A stretch of 64,000 nucleotides of DNA from Bremerella sp. TYQ1 (GCF_020150455.1 NZ_CP083740.1:4340001-4404000); one strand, 5' to 3'; counted from the stretch's first letter, positions 1-8,315 are shown. The notes: a model not told the origin generated them from the letters alone. Program-made: numbers and translations.

Positions 1-555
1 TTGCGTGGCCGGCCCTTCCATCTTGGCCAATCGGCGTCCGTCGGTTGCAACCGCGGTGATGCTGCTTTCGCCCAGTTCCAACAGCACGCCGCCGAGTGCG
101 TATCGACCACTTTCAGTATCAGTGGCGAAGAGCGTGCGGCGAATCAGTTCTTTGAGAACCCGAGCCGATACTTCATGGTACTTACCCTCGGCGAACGTTT
201 GCACGGTGGGAAACTCGTCGGGGTCTTCGCTCGACAATGTGAACTTGCTGTGCTGTGCTTGCACGACTGTCCGCGATTCTTCGCGTTGCATGCTGAGTCG
301 CTCATCGCGAACCTCCTTCAGGATGGAACCAAACCGTGCGACAGGCAACACCATGCTGCCGGCTTGTTCAACTTCAATGCCTTCGACCTCGATGCGAACC
401 CCGATTTCCATGTCGGTGGCCATCAGGATGGCGGCCTTTTCGGTGGCGTCGAGTTTGACGTTTTGCAGGATCGGCTTGGGACTGCGGCTAGGTGCCACCA
501 TGGCTGCCGTCTGGAATGCCGTCTGAAACTTCTCGCGATCGAACGTGATTTTCAT
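1..555 (-). CDS. dnaN: DNA polymerase III beta subunit (sliding clamp), 5' part only
   Basis: This is the N-terminal ~185 residues of the beta sliding clamp, the ring that holds the replicative polymerase on DNA; the rest lies beyond the left edge. The reading frame begins with ATG at 553-555 and continues without a stop to base 1. It opens with the typical MKITFDREKF start and reaches the conserved ATDGRRLA motif near the edge, which places it at the end of the first clamp domain and the start of the second. It lies downstream of dnaA on the same strand, the usual dnaA-dnaN order, but is separated from it by 482 bp containing a dispersed palindrome. Identity is secure; the missing C-terminus cannot be judged. 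Confidence 0.95.
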   Translation of the reverse strand, partial: MKITFDREKFQTAFQTAAMVAPSRSPKPILQNVKLDATEKAAILMATDMEIGVRIEVEGIEVEQAGSMVLPVARFGSILKEVRDERLSMQREESRTVVQAQHSKFTLSSEDPDEFPTVQTFAEGKYHEVSARVLKELIRRTLFATDTESGRYALGGVLLELGESSITAVATDGRRLAKMEGPATQ

Positions 556-1037
556 GGAGCTCGTGAATCCAACAAATGTCTTCTTAGTAGTTTTTCGAAA
601 GAGTAGTAGTAGTAAGGCGACGCCTCGAGCTGTCGATAAGTGTCATCTCAGTCATGTTTCGCTCGAAAACGTTCGAATCAAACGATACCTGAGTGGGTGT
701 GAAAAACCTGGCAATATCCCGTTGGCTTCCTGTCACTTCGGCGTCGACAAGTTCGCTAGCGGTGTCGGTCGTTTCTCGCGGCGTCGATAACCCATTCGCT
801 GTCGACATCCACGCACACAATACCAACACCTTTTCCACTACTCCGTGTGTAGGGTCCGCTGTGCGGACGTGTTATTACGTTTGATGTAATGCTCTCATCT
901 TCCGTTTTCCTTCGACTCGAATGCAGCTTATGCAAACGGTTCGAAGGAGGCAGCATGGTGGATCCACCACACTGAATCTCGGTCCGCATAACGGACGGTA
1001 CGGGGCGTTACCCGCTTCGAAATTCATGTCGCCATGT
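556..1037. other. dnaN-dnaA intergenic region
   Basis: These 482 bp separate dnaA from dnaN. They hold one full copy of the dispersed palindrome (850-869), a degenerate copy (about 981-1000) and one weak DnaA-box-like nonamer, TTTTCCACT (831-839). Short open frames here have no convincing start or composition. No strong DnaA-box cluster is seen. Confidence 0.5.
850..869 (+). repeat. REP-like palindrome, copy 1
   Basis: The core TAGGGTCCGCTGTGCGGACG contains the perfect inverted repeat GTCCGC-TGT-GCGGAC. Identical cores occur at 6691, 45314, 46119 (inverted) and 53054 (inverted). A degenerate partner, GGTCCGCATAACGGACGG, follows at about 981-998. Confidence 0.85.
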
Positions 1038-2120
1038 TCACTCGGCGCTACGCTGCAAGATGCTTTCTCGCAGCTCGGCGACCGCTTCTCGCAGGGCGAC
1101 ATCTTTCTTCAGTTTCGCTTCCACACTACTGACCGCATGCATCACGGTGGTGTGGTCGCGTCCGCCGAAATGTTTTCCGACCCCCTTCAGGCTTTCCTCG
1201 GTCAGTTGCCGAGCCAGCAGCATGGCCACGCTGCGTGCCTGAACGATACTTTGCCGCCGCGAACTTCCCTTCATGTCGGCAACCTTCACGCGGAAGTACT
1301 TGGCCGTCATGTTGGCGATGCTGCGAAGGCTGATCTTGGCTGTGTTATGTTCGCTTTGCAAAAGGGAATCAACGACGGCCGTATCGATCACCTGGCCGGC
1401 CGACGTATTCGCGATCAGCCGATTCACAATTCCGCTCAACTGAAGCAGCCCGTGTGGAAACGCGGTGGCCAGCTTCTGGGCGGCCATCTTGGTGATCTGT
1501 CGATTATGTCGCGTCGCGATTCCTTGAATCAGGACTTCCCGCGTTCCCTGCTCTGGCAACACAACAGGAACCAACAGCCCGGAAGATAAACGGCTGCGAA
1601 GTTCGGCCGAAAAGCCTTCCATCGCAATCGGGTTTTCGCGGCACGAAACCAACACCGTGCATCCGCGACGTTCCAGTTCGTCCAGCAAATGCAGCAGCAC
1701 TTGCTGCATCGAGGGGAAGTGCAACAGTTCGTGCAAGTCTTCCAGCACCAACACGTCGGTCCCGAAGAACTCGGTCCGTGTCTCGTTGGCGGTCTCTTGC
1801 CGCAGGGCAGCTCCATATTCTCGGGCAAAGTCGCTTCCGGTGATTGCCAGGATTTTCAGATCGGCGTCTTTTTCGACCAGAACGCCGGTCAATCCTTGCA
1901 ACAAGTGCGATTTGCCACAGCCGCTAGGGCCATACAGAACCAAGGGAGAGAACTGCGAAGCATCCTGCTTCAATGCCTCGACCGCTGATTGAATCATGCG
2001 GTTCTCTGGCCCCGCCACGAATGGGCGCAAACCTTCAATGGATCGCTTGACGGATCCGTTAAAGGCTGGGTCCTCCTGGCGAACCCAAGGCAAGGCAATG
2101 GTGATGATCTCCGTAACCAC
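1038..2120 (-). CDS. dnaA: Chromosomal replication initiator DnaA, lacking domain I
   Basis: DnaA opens the replication origin as an ATP-bound oligomer. Visible are Walker A GPSGCGKS (residues 64-71), Walker B VLVLEDLHE, an AAA+ sensor region and the C-terminal signature GGRDHTTVMHA that contacts DnaA boxes. The start is GTG at 2118-2120 behind a GGAG, and an in-frame TGA lies a few codons upstream, so the protein cannot be extended. At 360 aa it is about 100 residues shorter than typical DnaA (about 450 aa). The P-loop lies near residue 65 rather than 170, so domain I (helicase and regulator binding) and the domain II linker are absent. dnaN follows downstream. The identification is certain; how helicase loading is achieved is not shown by the sequence. 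Confidence 0.96.
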   Translation of the reverse strand: MVTEIITIALPWVRQEDPAFNGSVKRSIEGLRPFVAGPENRMIQSAVEALKQDASQFSPLVLYGPSGCGKSHLLQGLTGVLVEKDADLKILAITGSDFAREYGAALRQETANETRTEFFGTDVLVLEDLHELLHFPSMQQVLLHLLDELERRGCTVLVSCRENPIAMEGFSAELRSRLSSGLLVPVVLPEQGTREVLIQGIATRHNRQITKMAAQKLATAFPHGLLQLSGIVNRLIANTSAGQVIDTAVVDSLLQSEHNTAKISLRSIANMTAKYFRVKVADMKGSSRRQSIVQARSVAMLLARQLTEESLKGVGKHFGGRDHTTVMHAVSSVEAKLKKDVALREAVAELRESILQRSAE

Positions 2121-2149
2121 CGAAACTCCGTCTGTGTCTAGTCAGACAA

Positions 2150-2158
2150 CGTGGAAAA
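2150..2158 (-). promoter_or_regulatory. DnaA-box-like nonamer upstream of dnaA
   Basis: On the minus strand this reads TTTTCCACG, one or two mismatches from the classical TTWTNCACA. A second candidate, TTTTCCACA, lies at 2499-2507 on the plus strand. They could serve DnaA autoregulation or a small origin, but two scattered boxes are weak evidence. Confidence 0.3.
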
Positions 2159-2237
2159 GCTCATTCGGTGAAGTTCGTGTCCTTGCCTATCTCGTTTTGC
2201 ACGTGGCCGCGCAAGGATAGATAACAACACAAACCTC

Positions 2238-2365
2238 TCAAACCCCGAAGGGGTGGCAGATAATAGCCAAGTGCGTCAGCCCCTTGGTATCGATCCACCA
2301 ATCTGTTTGAGCCCTGAAAGGGCGACCGAAATTCCAATGGATGCCTTCGGTCGCCCTTTCAGGGC
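2238..2365. repeat. Intergenic repeat with a 20-bp perfect inverted repeat
   Basis: The segment starts with a CCCCGAAGGGG palindrome followed by TGGCAGATAATAGCC. It ends in a perfect inverted repeat: arms 2311-2330 and 2346-2365 (GCCCTGAAAGGGCGACCGAA and its complement) around a 15-nt loop. It lies between dnaA and the cysteine desulfurase gene. The stem is long and lacks a T-run, so it is more likely a dispersed structured repeat than a terminator. No second copy is in the window. Confidence 0.7.
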
Positions 2366-2543
2366 TTTCGCGAGAAGTAGGATCGACGCAGACTCAAATC
2401 AATGGGCGGTACCGATTTTTGAATCGCGACCACCCTGAAACGATCGAGCCATTCGTCCCTCCGAGGAACCCTCGCGAACGAAGCTCCGATTATAGAGGTT
2501 TTCCACAGGGAAAACTAGTCTGGGAAGCCTTTTCGAGTCGGTT

Positions 2544-3692
2544 TTACGATCGACGTAAACGTTTGACACAATTGAAGATACGACTTGCCACTTCGTCCAC
2601 CTCGGGCTCGGTCGTGAAGCGGCTCAAACTTAAGCGAATTGAGCCAGAAATTACCTCTTCCGGAAGCCCCATCGCAATCAGTGTCGGCGAAGGCTCCGAA
2701 GACCCGCTAGCACATGCCGATCCCGTGCTGCAGGCCACCCCAGCCATGTCCAATGCCATCACCAATGCTTGCCGATCAAGCCCTGGAAATGCCACGTTCG
2801 AGGTATGCGGTAGCCGTGGGGCATCCTTACCGACGATGAAAACCTCGTCTTCGCCGATCAAATCGACCAAAAGCAGCTCCAGTCGATCGCGCAGCCGTTC
2901 CATTTCCGCCGCAGCGTCAGGCAGCGACTCAATCGCCAACTGCAACGCTCGCTCGAAGCCGATCGCCAACTCCACGCTTTCGGTCCCCGGCCGCATGGCC
3001 AATTGCTGCGAACCCCCAAACATGCTGGCGTTCAGTTTCACATGATCGTCGAGCACCAGGGCCCCGATCCCCCGCGGGCCATGAAACTTATGGGGCGTCA
3101 GCGTCATCGCCGAGGCTCCCAGATCGCGGAAATTCAGGGGCGTTTTGCCGATTCCCTGAACTGCGTCAACATGCAGCGGGACCTGTTTCGCTCGGCAAAT
3201 TGCGGCAATTTCGCGTATCGGCTGAAGCACTCCGGTCTCGTTGTTCCCCAGCATCACGCTGACCATCCGAGTCGGTTCGTCCAGCCATTGCTCTAGTGCA
3301 TCGAACTGTACCACTCCGTTCCCATCGACAGGGAGCCGGCGAACGGAAACACCCCGCGATGCCAGTTGATCGGCCGCTTCACTGACCGAAGGGTGCTCGA
3401 TTGCCGAAACGATGACCTGGCCGCTCGTTTCTTTGCCGAGTCCAAACAACGCTAAGTTATTAGCTTCCGTCCCTCCGCTGGTGAAAACCAATCGATCGCT
3501 GGCAAATCGCGTGATTTCGCCGCCAACTAAATTGAGAATGGTTTCACGGCAGTCATCCAGCCGACGCCGCGACTTCTGCCCGGCTTGATGTTGGCTTGAG
3601 GGATTAAAGAAAGCCGACTCATAGGCCTGGCTAATAGCTTGGGCGACTTCCACGGCCATCGATGTGGTCGCATTGTTATCGACGTAAATCAC
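2544..3692 (-). CDS. Cysteine desulfurase (IscS/NifS family)
   Basis: This is a PLP enzyme that takes sulfur from cysteine, leaving alanine, for Fe-S clusters and thio-modified tRNA. It starts MIYVDNNATT, the classic NifS/IscS opening. It has the IEHPSV cofactor region, the PLP lysine in TPHKFHGPRG (about K202) and the catalytic cysteine in STGSACASG (about C327). That context marks the IscS/NifS class rather than SufS. Its length (382 aa) is normal. The start overlaps the stop of the upstream gene by 4 bp (ATGA), so the two are translationally coupled. No iscU, sufB or mnmA is nearby, so whether it serves Fe-S assembly or tRNA thiolation is unresolved. Confidence 0.93.
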   Translation of the reverse strand: MIYVDNNATTSMAVEVAQAISQAYESAFFNPSSQHQAGQKSRRRLDDCRETILNLVGGEITRFASDRLVFTSGGTEANNLALFGLGKETSGQVIVSAIEHPSVSEAADQLASRGVSVRRLPVDGNGVVQFDALEQWLDEPTRMVSVMLGNNETGVLQPIREIAAICRAKQVPLHVDAVQGIGKTPLNFRDLGASAMTLTPHKFHGPRGIGALVLDDHVKLNASMFGGSQQLAMRPGTESVELAIGFERALQLAIESLPDAAAEMERLRDRLELLLVDLIGEDEVFIVGKDAPRLPHTSNVAFPGLDRQALVMALDMAGVACSTGSACASGSSEPSPTLIAMGLPEEVISGSIRLSLSRFTTEPEVDEVASRIFNCVKRLRRS

Positions 3693-4588
3693 TTTTCAGA
3701 TTCATCTTCCGAGGATTCTTCTGCATCGGAAGTTTCGTCTTCCGCCGTTTCTTCCTTTGCCGCCGCCGGCAGTTTATCGAGAAGTTCCTGGGCTTCTGTC
3801 GATGTCGGGCTGAGCCGCAAAACTTGCTCGAAGCAGAAACGAGCCCGCTTGGCGTCCTCGGCGTCTTGAGCTGCTTTGCCGGCCTTCAGATAGAGATCTT
3901 CGAGGAACGCGTTGAGGCTGCCTTTGCCGATTTGTTTCTGCTCGTTGGTGCGACGGTCTCGCTGATTCTTCGTCAGGTTGGCCAGTGCAACGTCGGTGGT
4001 GTCGGTCTTTTCGAGCCATGCCTGCGAGATCGGGTTATCCTTCTGCCGACTCAAGTCGAGCATGTGGTGCAGGATATCTGGCACCAGGATGTACATGTTC
4101 CCTTCGGCCGCCTTTTGAATTTCTGGCCACATCACCGCCGCATAGCCAGGATTGACCTGGTTCCAACGGTCTAAGTCGATCGCCCCAAAGCCGTTGGACA
4201 TCTCGAGATAATCGACCAGGATCTTGGCATCACTTTCAAAGTACTCGCCGCCGGTCATGTGCGTGACGGTGACCCATTCCCGGTTTTTCGGTTTCTTCCC
4301 GGATGAAGTGATCCACTTATTGCTGATCAGATCGAGCTCGAGATTTCCGGTCTTATTGAAATAGTCGGTCGCCGACATCCGCATGCCAAACGCCTCGTAG
4401 TAGGTAAATTGCCGTCGCTGAAACCCGTCCGGCGAAAACTGCACACCAGTATGCGCCGACGTACTAAGCGTGATCGTTCCCCCAATGACAAGCACGACCA
4501 ACCCAATCAGAACGACGACAAACACACGAATCATCGTCTGATTCTGAGAAGAAGCACCAGGCGTCGAACTTCGGGCAGCAGAACTCAA
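3689..4588 (-). CDS. Single-pass membrane protein with C-terminal TPR-like region
   Basis: No family recognised. The protein has a short polar N-terminus, one strong membrane helix (about residues 20-42), a periplasmic-type domain of about 190 residues, then a helical stretch (about 230-270) resembling one tetratricopeptide unit (ARFCFEQVLRLSPTSTEAQELL). The C-terminal ~25 residues are very acidic. It shares an ATGA overlap with the cysteine desulfurase gene, so the two are co-expressed. A functional link to sulfur transfer is only an inference from this coupling. Confidence 0.85.
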   Translation of the reverse strand: MSSAARSSTPGASSQNQTMIRVFVVVLIGLVVLVIGGTITLSTSAHTGVQFSPDGFQRRQFTYYEAFGMRMSATDYFNKTGNLELDLISNKWITSSGKKPKNREWVTVTHMTGGEYFESDAKILVDYLEMSNGFGAIDLDRWNQVNPGYAAVMWPEIQKAAEGNMYILVPDILHHMLDLSRQKDNPISQAWLEKTDTTDVALANLTKNQRDRRTNEQKQIGKGSLNAFLEDLYLKAGKAAQDAEDAKRARFCFEQVLRLSPTSTEAQELLDKLPAAAKEETAEDETSDAEESSEDESEK

Positions 4589-4663
4589 GTGATTGGGGCC
4601 TGTTTTTTATAGGACTAATAGCGCGTGTCATGCTCGCGTTTGCGACGACATGTGCCGGAAGTT

Positions 4664-4686
4664 AGTTTTCGGTGTTCAGGTTTCAG
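4664..4686 (+). repeat. Heptad TTCAG-type repeat (degenerate)
   Basis: GTTTTCGGTGTTCAGGTTTCAGT is a run of 7-bp units of the form (G/T)TTTCAG or TGTTCAG. Related runs occur at about 9911-9933, 37916-37941, 60835-60864 and, inverted, 60986-61008. This copy lies just past the 3' end of the terminase gene. Confidence 0.55.
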
Positions 4687-4794
4687 TCGTGAAAGATACT
4701 GAGACGCCCGAGCGATAACCTGGGCGACCAACGGAAACGGGCAGTTTCCATCTCTCTAGTTTAGTATCTCGCGGCGGCGTTGACGAGAATCTAC

Positions 4795-6273
4795 TTACAG
4801 TTCGAAGAATCCCATGATCCCCTGCTCTTCCCCGTAATCGTGCCGCGAGAACAACTGGGCGGCGTAGGCGGCGGGGTCGATTTGGTCGGCCGGTTCGCTG
4901 GGGTGCCCGGTCCATGCGAGCCATTCGTTTTCCAGCGTGTCGAGCCAGTCGTTGTTGACCGTCGGCAGAAAGACGCGGCCATGGTCCAGCATATGGATCA
5001 ACTTCACCGATCGGGTCACTTTGTCTTGGCCGCCGGTTGCGATGGTGCTTAGCGGCAGTTTCCCGCCCAGCACGTCGACAGTGGCCTGACCGAGCTTTTC
5101 GTTTTCGATCCACATGCCCGATGGTTTCCACTGTTGATGCGTATCAGCGATGGCCTGGCAAAGCTGCTCGAAGCCGACTTGCTCGCGCCAGCAAGATCGC
5201 AGGGCCATGCCAGCCCAGGGGCGATAGAACAAATCCCACACTTGAATCACGCTGTAGCTAGGCATGCCGCTGGTGCGCTGCTTCGCTTTGTCGCGGCTCG
5301 TTCCCGCCGGATCGATGGTCGCTACGCGAACGCAATCGGCCAGGTTCACTTCCGTGAGAAACAAGTCGTTCTTACGATAGAGCAACAGCTGCTGGCCATT
5401 CTCGGAAAGATCGAACCGACGCAGCCACGACGGTTTAATCAGCCCTTCCTCGCGCACTTCCCAGTCGCCGGAAAGAAGCCGTGCACGCTCGATCGGATGT
5501 AGCATCGCGAGACTGGCGGCGTATTCTTCTTCCAACACGGCCGGGTTATCGCAGATCTTCGCAGGAACGAACGCCCGATTCTTTTTCGTGAAGCGTCGTC
5601 CGCCGTCGCGTGGCGTTGCTCCAGTAATGAATCGCCGCTTGACCCACCCATGGCCAGGACCGCCGGGGTTAGTGGCTCCGCGCATTCGCAGCGGTACGTC
5701 GATATCGCTCGATCTTCTCAGCCGACTGAAGAGAAAGCGGTAGTCGTTCTCGTCGAACTCGGTCAGTTCGTCAAACGCAATCAGTTGATACTCGCTGCTC
5801 CCGTAACGAAATCGGTCGCGGCTGCCGGCCAGGTAACCAAAGCTGATCGATGCGGCCGCTCCCTTGGTCGGGAAGATCCACCGCTGCGACGTCGCGTTCC
5901 ACTTCGCATCGGTTCCGCCGAACCATTCCGCGGCGCGATCGAGCAGCCCGCCAGAAAGCCGCAATCGGGCGAGCGTCTTTCGTAAGATCAACGCGCTGTA
6001 GCCTGGCACGTGTACGTACTGCAGTGCCGCCATCAACAACGCTTCGCTCTTGCCGCCGGCCGCCGCTCCGCCGTAAAGCGCTTCGGTTTGCGGCAGCGAA
6101 AGAAAATGTTGTTGCCGCGGCCATGGCTGATGAGGGCAATACTTATTCCACTTCGGCGGTTGGCTTCCCGTCAGAAGTCGTTCGACTTGGGCCAGCTGCT
6201 GCGGCGTCGCTTGGGTAACCCACGATGCTAAGAATCGCTTCTCGTCGCTGCTCAGGCGTAAGCTGACACTCAT
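4795..6273 (-). CDS. Phage terminase large subunit (TerL)
   Basis: This is the motor and nuclease that cuts concatemeric phage DNA and drives it through the portal into the capsid. Walker A GGAAAGGKSE lies near residues 68-77, Walker B plus catalytic glutamate in LIAFDELTEF near 175, a coupling-type segment ATNPGGPGHGW follows, and the RNase-H-like nuclease half opens with ATIDPAGTS near 318. The length, about 492 aa, is usual. ATG at 6273 is preferred because an AAAGGAG lies at good spacing from it; the ATG 6 bp upstream is too close. Its first ~130 bp overlap the end of the terS-like gene in another frame. No portal gene follows; the next gene is host-like. Confidence 0.93.
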   Translation of the reverse strand: MSVSLRLSSDEKRFLASWVTQATPQQLAQVERLLTGSQPPKWNKYCPHQPWPRQQHFLSLPQTEALYGGAAAGGKSEALLMAALQYVHVPGYSALILRKTLARLRLSGGLLDRAAEWFGGTDAKWNATSQRWIFPTKGAAASISFGYLAGSRDRFRYGSSEYQLIAFDELTEFDENDYRFLFSRLRRSSDIDVPLRMRGATNPGGPGHGWVKRRFITGATPRDGGRRFTKKNRAFVPAKICDNPAVLEEEYAASLAMLHPIERARLLSGDWEVREEGLIKPSWLRRFDLSENGQQLLLYRKNDLFLTEVNLADCVRVATIDPAGTSRDKAKQRTSGMPSYSVIQVWDLFYRPWAGMALRSCWREQVGFEQLCQAIADTHQQWKPSGMWIENEKLGQATVDVLGGKLPLSTIATGGQDKVTRSVKLIHMLDHGRVFLPTVNNDWLDTLENEWLAWTGHPSEPADQIDPAAYAAQLFSRHDYGEEQGIMGFFEL

Positions 6274-6667
6274 CGACATTCTCCTTTAGCTGAGTGATTC
6301 CCGATCGGGTCTCTTCGCGAAGTTTCCGAATATCGGCCAATAGCCGCTGAGCCAATTGCAAGAAGCGAACGTCGGCTCGTGTGCCGTCTCGCGCCGCTTC
6401 CTGCTGACTACGACGCCAGGCCTGCATCGCTTCGCTGTATTGCATTTCCAGTCGCAACAAGTCGGAAACGGCCGTCAATTCCGGCTCTTCCGATTCCTCT
6501 TGAAAGACCTGTAAGCGGTACGCGCGAACGCTTTTCACGTTGGCACGAACCGTCGACTCGACCACGTGATACTTGGTCGCCGCCTCGCGATACGACATGC
6601 CGTTCAGCTCAATGTCTTCGTACATCGACAACGACTTGATGCTCGGCGTGTTCTTCCGTTTCGCCAT
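6143..6667 (-). CDS. Putative phage terminase small subunit
   Basis: A 174-aa helical protein. An N-terminal helix-turn-helix-like segment (MSYREAATKYHVVESTVRANVKS, about residues 23-45) is followed by a long charged coiled-coil region. That layout fits DNA-recognising small terminase subunits. ATG at 6667 follows AAGGAGG at ideal spacing; a TTG farther up is not needed. The 3' end overlaps terL by about 130 bp, an unusually long overlap. Position directly before TerL is the main support for the role; a generic phage regulator is the alternative. A REP-like palindrome sits just upstream. Confidence 0.72.
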   Translation of the reverse strand: MAKRKNTPSIKSLSMYEDIELNGMSYREAATKYHVVESTVRANVKSVRAYRLQVFQEESEEPELTAVSDLLRLEMQYSEAMQAWRRSQQEAARDGTRADVRFLQLAQRLLADIRKLREETRSGITQLKENVDECQLTPEQRREAILSIVGYPSDAAAAGPSRTTSDGKPTAEVE

Positions 6668-6690
6668 CCTGCTTCCTCCTTTCAACCTTG

Positions 6691-6710
6691 TAGGGTCCGC
6701 TGTGCGGACG
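6691..6710 (+). repeat. REP-like palindrome, copy 2
   Basis: An exact copy of TAGGGTCCGCTGTGCGGACG, 24 bp upstream of the small-terminase start. A related imperfect palindrome (TAGGGTGCGCATGCATGACGGACCCTGC) follows at about 6758-6785, giving a paired arrangement. Confidence 0.85.
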
Positions 6711-6790
6711 CGTTAAATGGTTGTCACAATCGGTCCCTGTCGATTCCAAATCGATGGGTAGGGTGCGCATGCATGACGGACCCTGCGGAA

Positions 6791-7861
6791 TTACCCGGCG
6801 TATCGAAACGACATCACCGGGCGACCGAACGAGCTTTTCACCGGCTTGCCGTTCTTCATCCCCTGCCCTCGCCGGCCAATCGGACTTCGCTTGGTCAAAT
6901 GCCAACGCTCGCTGCGCTGGCAATGCCGCAAAATGCTAGGGTGCCCGGCGGTGATGTTCAGAACGAACCCTTCGCCGCGTTGCCGCTGGGCCACTTCATC
7001 CAACAGCCGCGAACCGATCCCAACGCCTTGAAACTCCGGCAGCGTGACAATCCGAGCGACTCGCTTATGTCCGCGATGTCCCCACAAACCGATCAGGCCA
7101 ATGATCGCCACTGGACGTCCTTCGAAGCTGGCCGCAAAGAACTGCGCTGCCGGCAAGTCGCCGCCGCACAAGTAATGATGCGGCGCGAACGACGCCCACA
7201 ACGAACGCGAACAAACATCGATCTGCAAATCGATTGACTTTGGCGAAAACGCATTCCACGTGCAGTTCGCTTCATCCAAGTCGACCACCCAATCAGGCGC
7301 CAACCAAGGAAGCACATCGCGGTGGCAACCGACGGCAACAAGCCGTTTCGCGAAGCGTTCTTTTCGCAGCGCGTTGCCGATCGCCAGCGCTCCGAACTTG
7401 GCCGTCGTTCGATCGAGTACGCTGGTAAATTCATCGACAACAACCAGCTTGTTTCGCCGCAACAGTGCGTGGGCCATCTCCGCACGAAACTGCTCTCCTC
7501 CGCTCAACACACCAAACGGCCGCAGCCATGTTGGCGTGCTGCCGAGGCCAACGGCCGTTAGCGCGGCGGTCAATTCATGGATCGAACGCTTGGGCAAACC
7601 ATCGATCATCGCCAGCGCTGGCGGCCAACGTTTTCGCTTGCCGATGGCGTCCGGGAATGCGGCTTCGGCGATCGACGTTTTGCCGCTGCCCGAGTTCCCC
7701 ACGATCGCGCCGATCGTCCAAGATTCGTCGAGGGAAGGAACGTCCGCATGCAGCTGAATCGTGGTCGCTTGTTCGGCCGAAAGGTCAAACATTCCTTCGA
7801 CCTGGGCGACGCGAAACGACCTTGGCACGGCGCATATTTTCTCCGTCATTACACAAGTCAT
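6791..7861 (-). CDS. ABC-type ATPase fused to a GNAT acetyltransferase (COG2401-like)
   Basis: A two-domain soluble protein of about 356 aa. The N-terminal half is an ABC ATPase: Walker A GNSGSGKTS, ABC signature LSGGEQFRA and Walker B LVVVDEFTSVLD. The C-terminal half carries a GNAT acetyl-CoA-binding motif, LPEFQGVGIGSRLLDE. This matches the architecture catalogued as COG2401, an ABC ATPase fused to a predicted acetyltransferase, whose function is not established. It has no membrane segment, so it is not a transporter. ATG at 7861 is preceded by AGAGGAG; the in-frame TTG 21 bp upstream is less likely. It lies directly upstream of the terminase genes on the same strand, so a role in packaging, lysis timing or modification of host proteins is possible but unproven. 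Confidence 0.88.
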   Translation of the reverse strand: MTCVMTEKICAVPRSFRVAQVEGMFDLSAEQATTIQLHADVPSLDESWTIGAIVGNSGSGKTSIAEAAFPDAIGKRKRWPPALAMIDGLPKRSIHELTAALTAVGLGSTPTWLRPFGVLSGGEQFRAEMAHALLRRNKLVVVDEFTSVLDRTTAKFGALAIGNALRKERFAKRLVAVGCHRDVLPWLAPDWVVDLDEANCTWNAFSPKSIDLQIDVCSRSLWASFAPHHYLCGGDLPAAQFFAASFEGRPVAIIGLIGLWGHRGHKRVARIVTLPEFQGVGIGSRLLDEVAQRQRGEGFVLNITAGHPSILRHCQRSERWHLTKRSPIGRRGQGMKNGKPVKSSFGRPVMSFRYAG

Positions 7862-7950
7862 CACCAACTCCTCTGGCGTCAAGCGGACGCAGAATGCCTA
7901 GAACGTTTCAGTGCAGAATGGGACGTGATTCGACACGCCGCGCTTTGATT

Positions 7951-8082
7951 GGGTAGCCCGTGGTTGCTTGCAACCCGGGGAGCGAAGCGAATCGAGGTTA
8001 TCAGCGTGAAGGTCGAAGCAGCCGAATCAGAAAACCTCGATTCGGCTGCGCCTCCCCAGGTTGCAAGCAAATTGGGCTACCC
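7951..8082. repeat. 132-bp imperfect inverted-repeat element
   Basis: The ends are GGGTAGCCC and GGGCTACCC. The arms (about 7951-8003 and 8030-8082) pair almost throughout: TTGCTTGCAACC with GGTTGCAAGCAA, and GAATCGAGGTT with AACCTCGATTC. RNA would fold into one long hairpin. It encodes nothing and separates the ABC-GNAT gene from the small genes upstream. It looks like a MITE or structured dispersed repeat; no other copy is visible here. Confidence 0.75.
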
Positions 8083-8105
8083 AGAAGTGCTCAGCGGCGT
8101 TTCGC

Positions 8106-8315
8106 TTACTTCATATTCCGCATGAAGCCGAATGCGATCAAACCGAGGCCGGAAAAGCCAAGCACGCTGAAGAAGATTGTCATCATCATGTCCCCTTGCC
8201 CCATGAAGAACCACAAGCCGAGGGCCATCATAATATCCATCACGCCGGCCATCATCAAAATCGTCCCCATCGGGACCTGACCGCGACGTTTCCCAAAACC
8301 AAGCTGCCGTTTCAT
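8106..8315 (-). CDS. Small two-helix membrane protein
   Basis: A 69-aa protein with a basic N-terminus (KRQLGFGKRR) and two methionine-rich hydrophobic helices (about residues 17-38 and 43-62). Size and topology would fit a holin, but no family is recognisable. It lies in the minus-strand phage module between the ABC-GNAT gene and other small genes. Confidence 0.6.
   Translation of the reverse strand: MKRQLGFGKRRGQVPMGTILMMAGVMDIMMALGLWFFMGQGDMMMTIFFSVLGFSGLGLIAFGFMRNMK

Noticed and set aside
1..606. Long plus-strand open frame over the dnaN region
   Set aside because: It is the complement of the clear dnaN frame and has no matching domain.
584..838. 84-codon minus-strand frame between dnaA and dnaN
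   Set aside because: No SD, odd composition, and it overlaps the region next to a dispersed palindrome.
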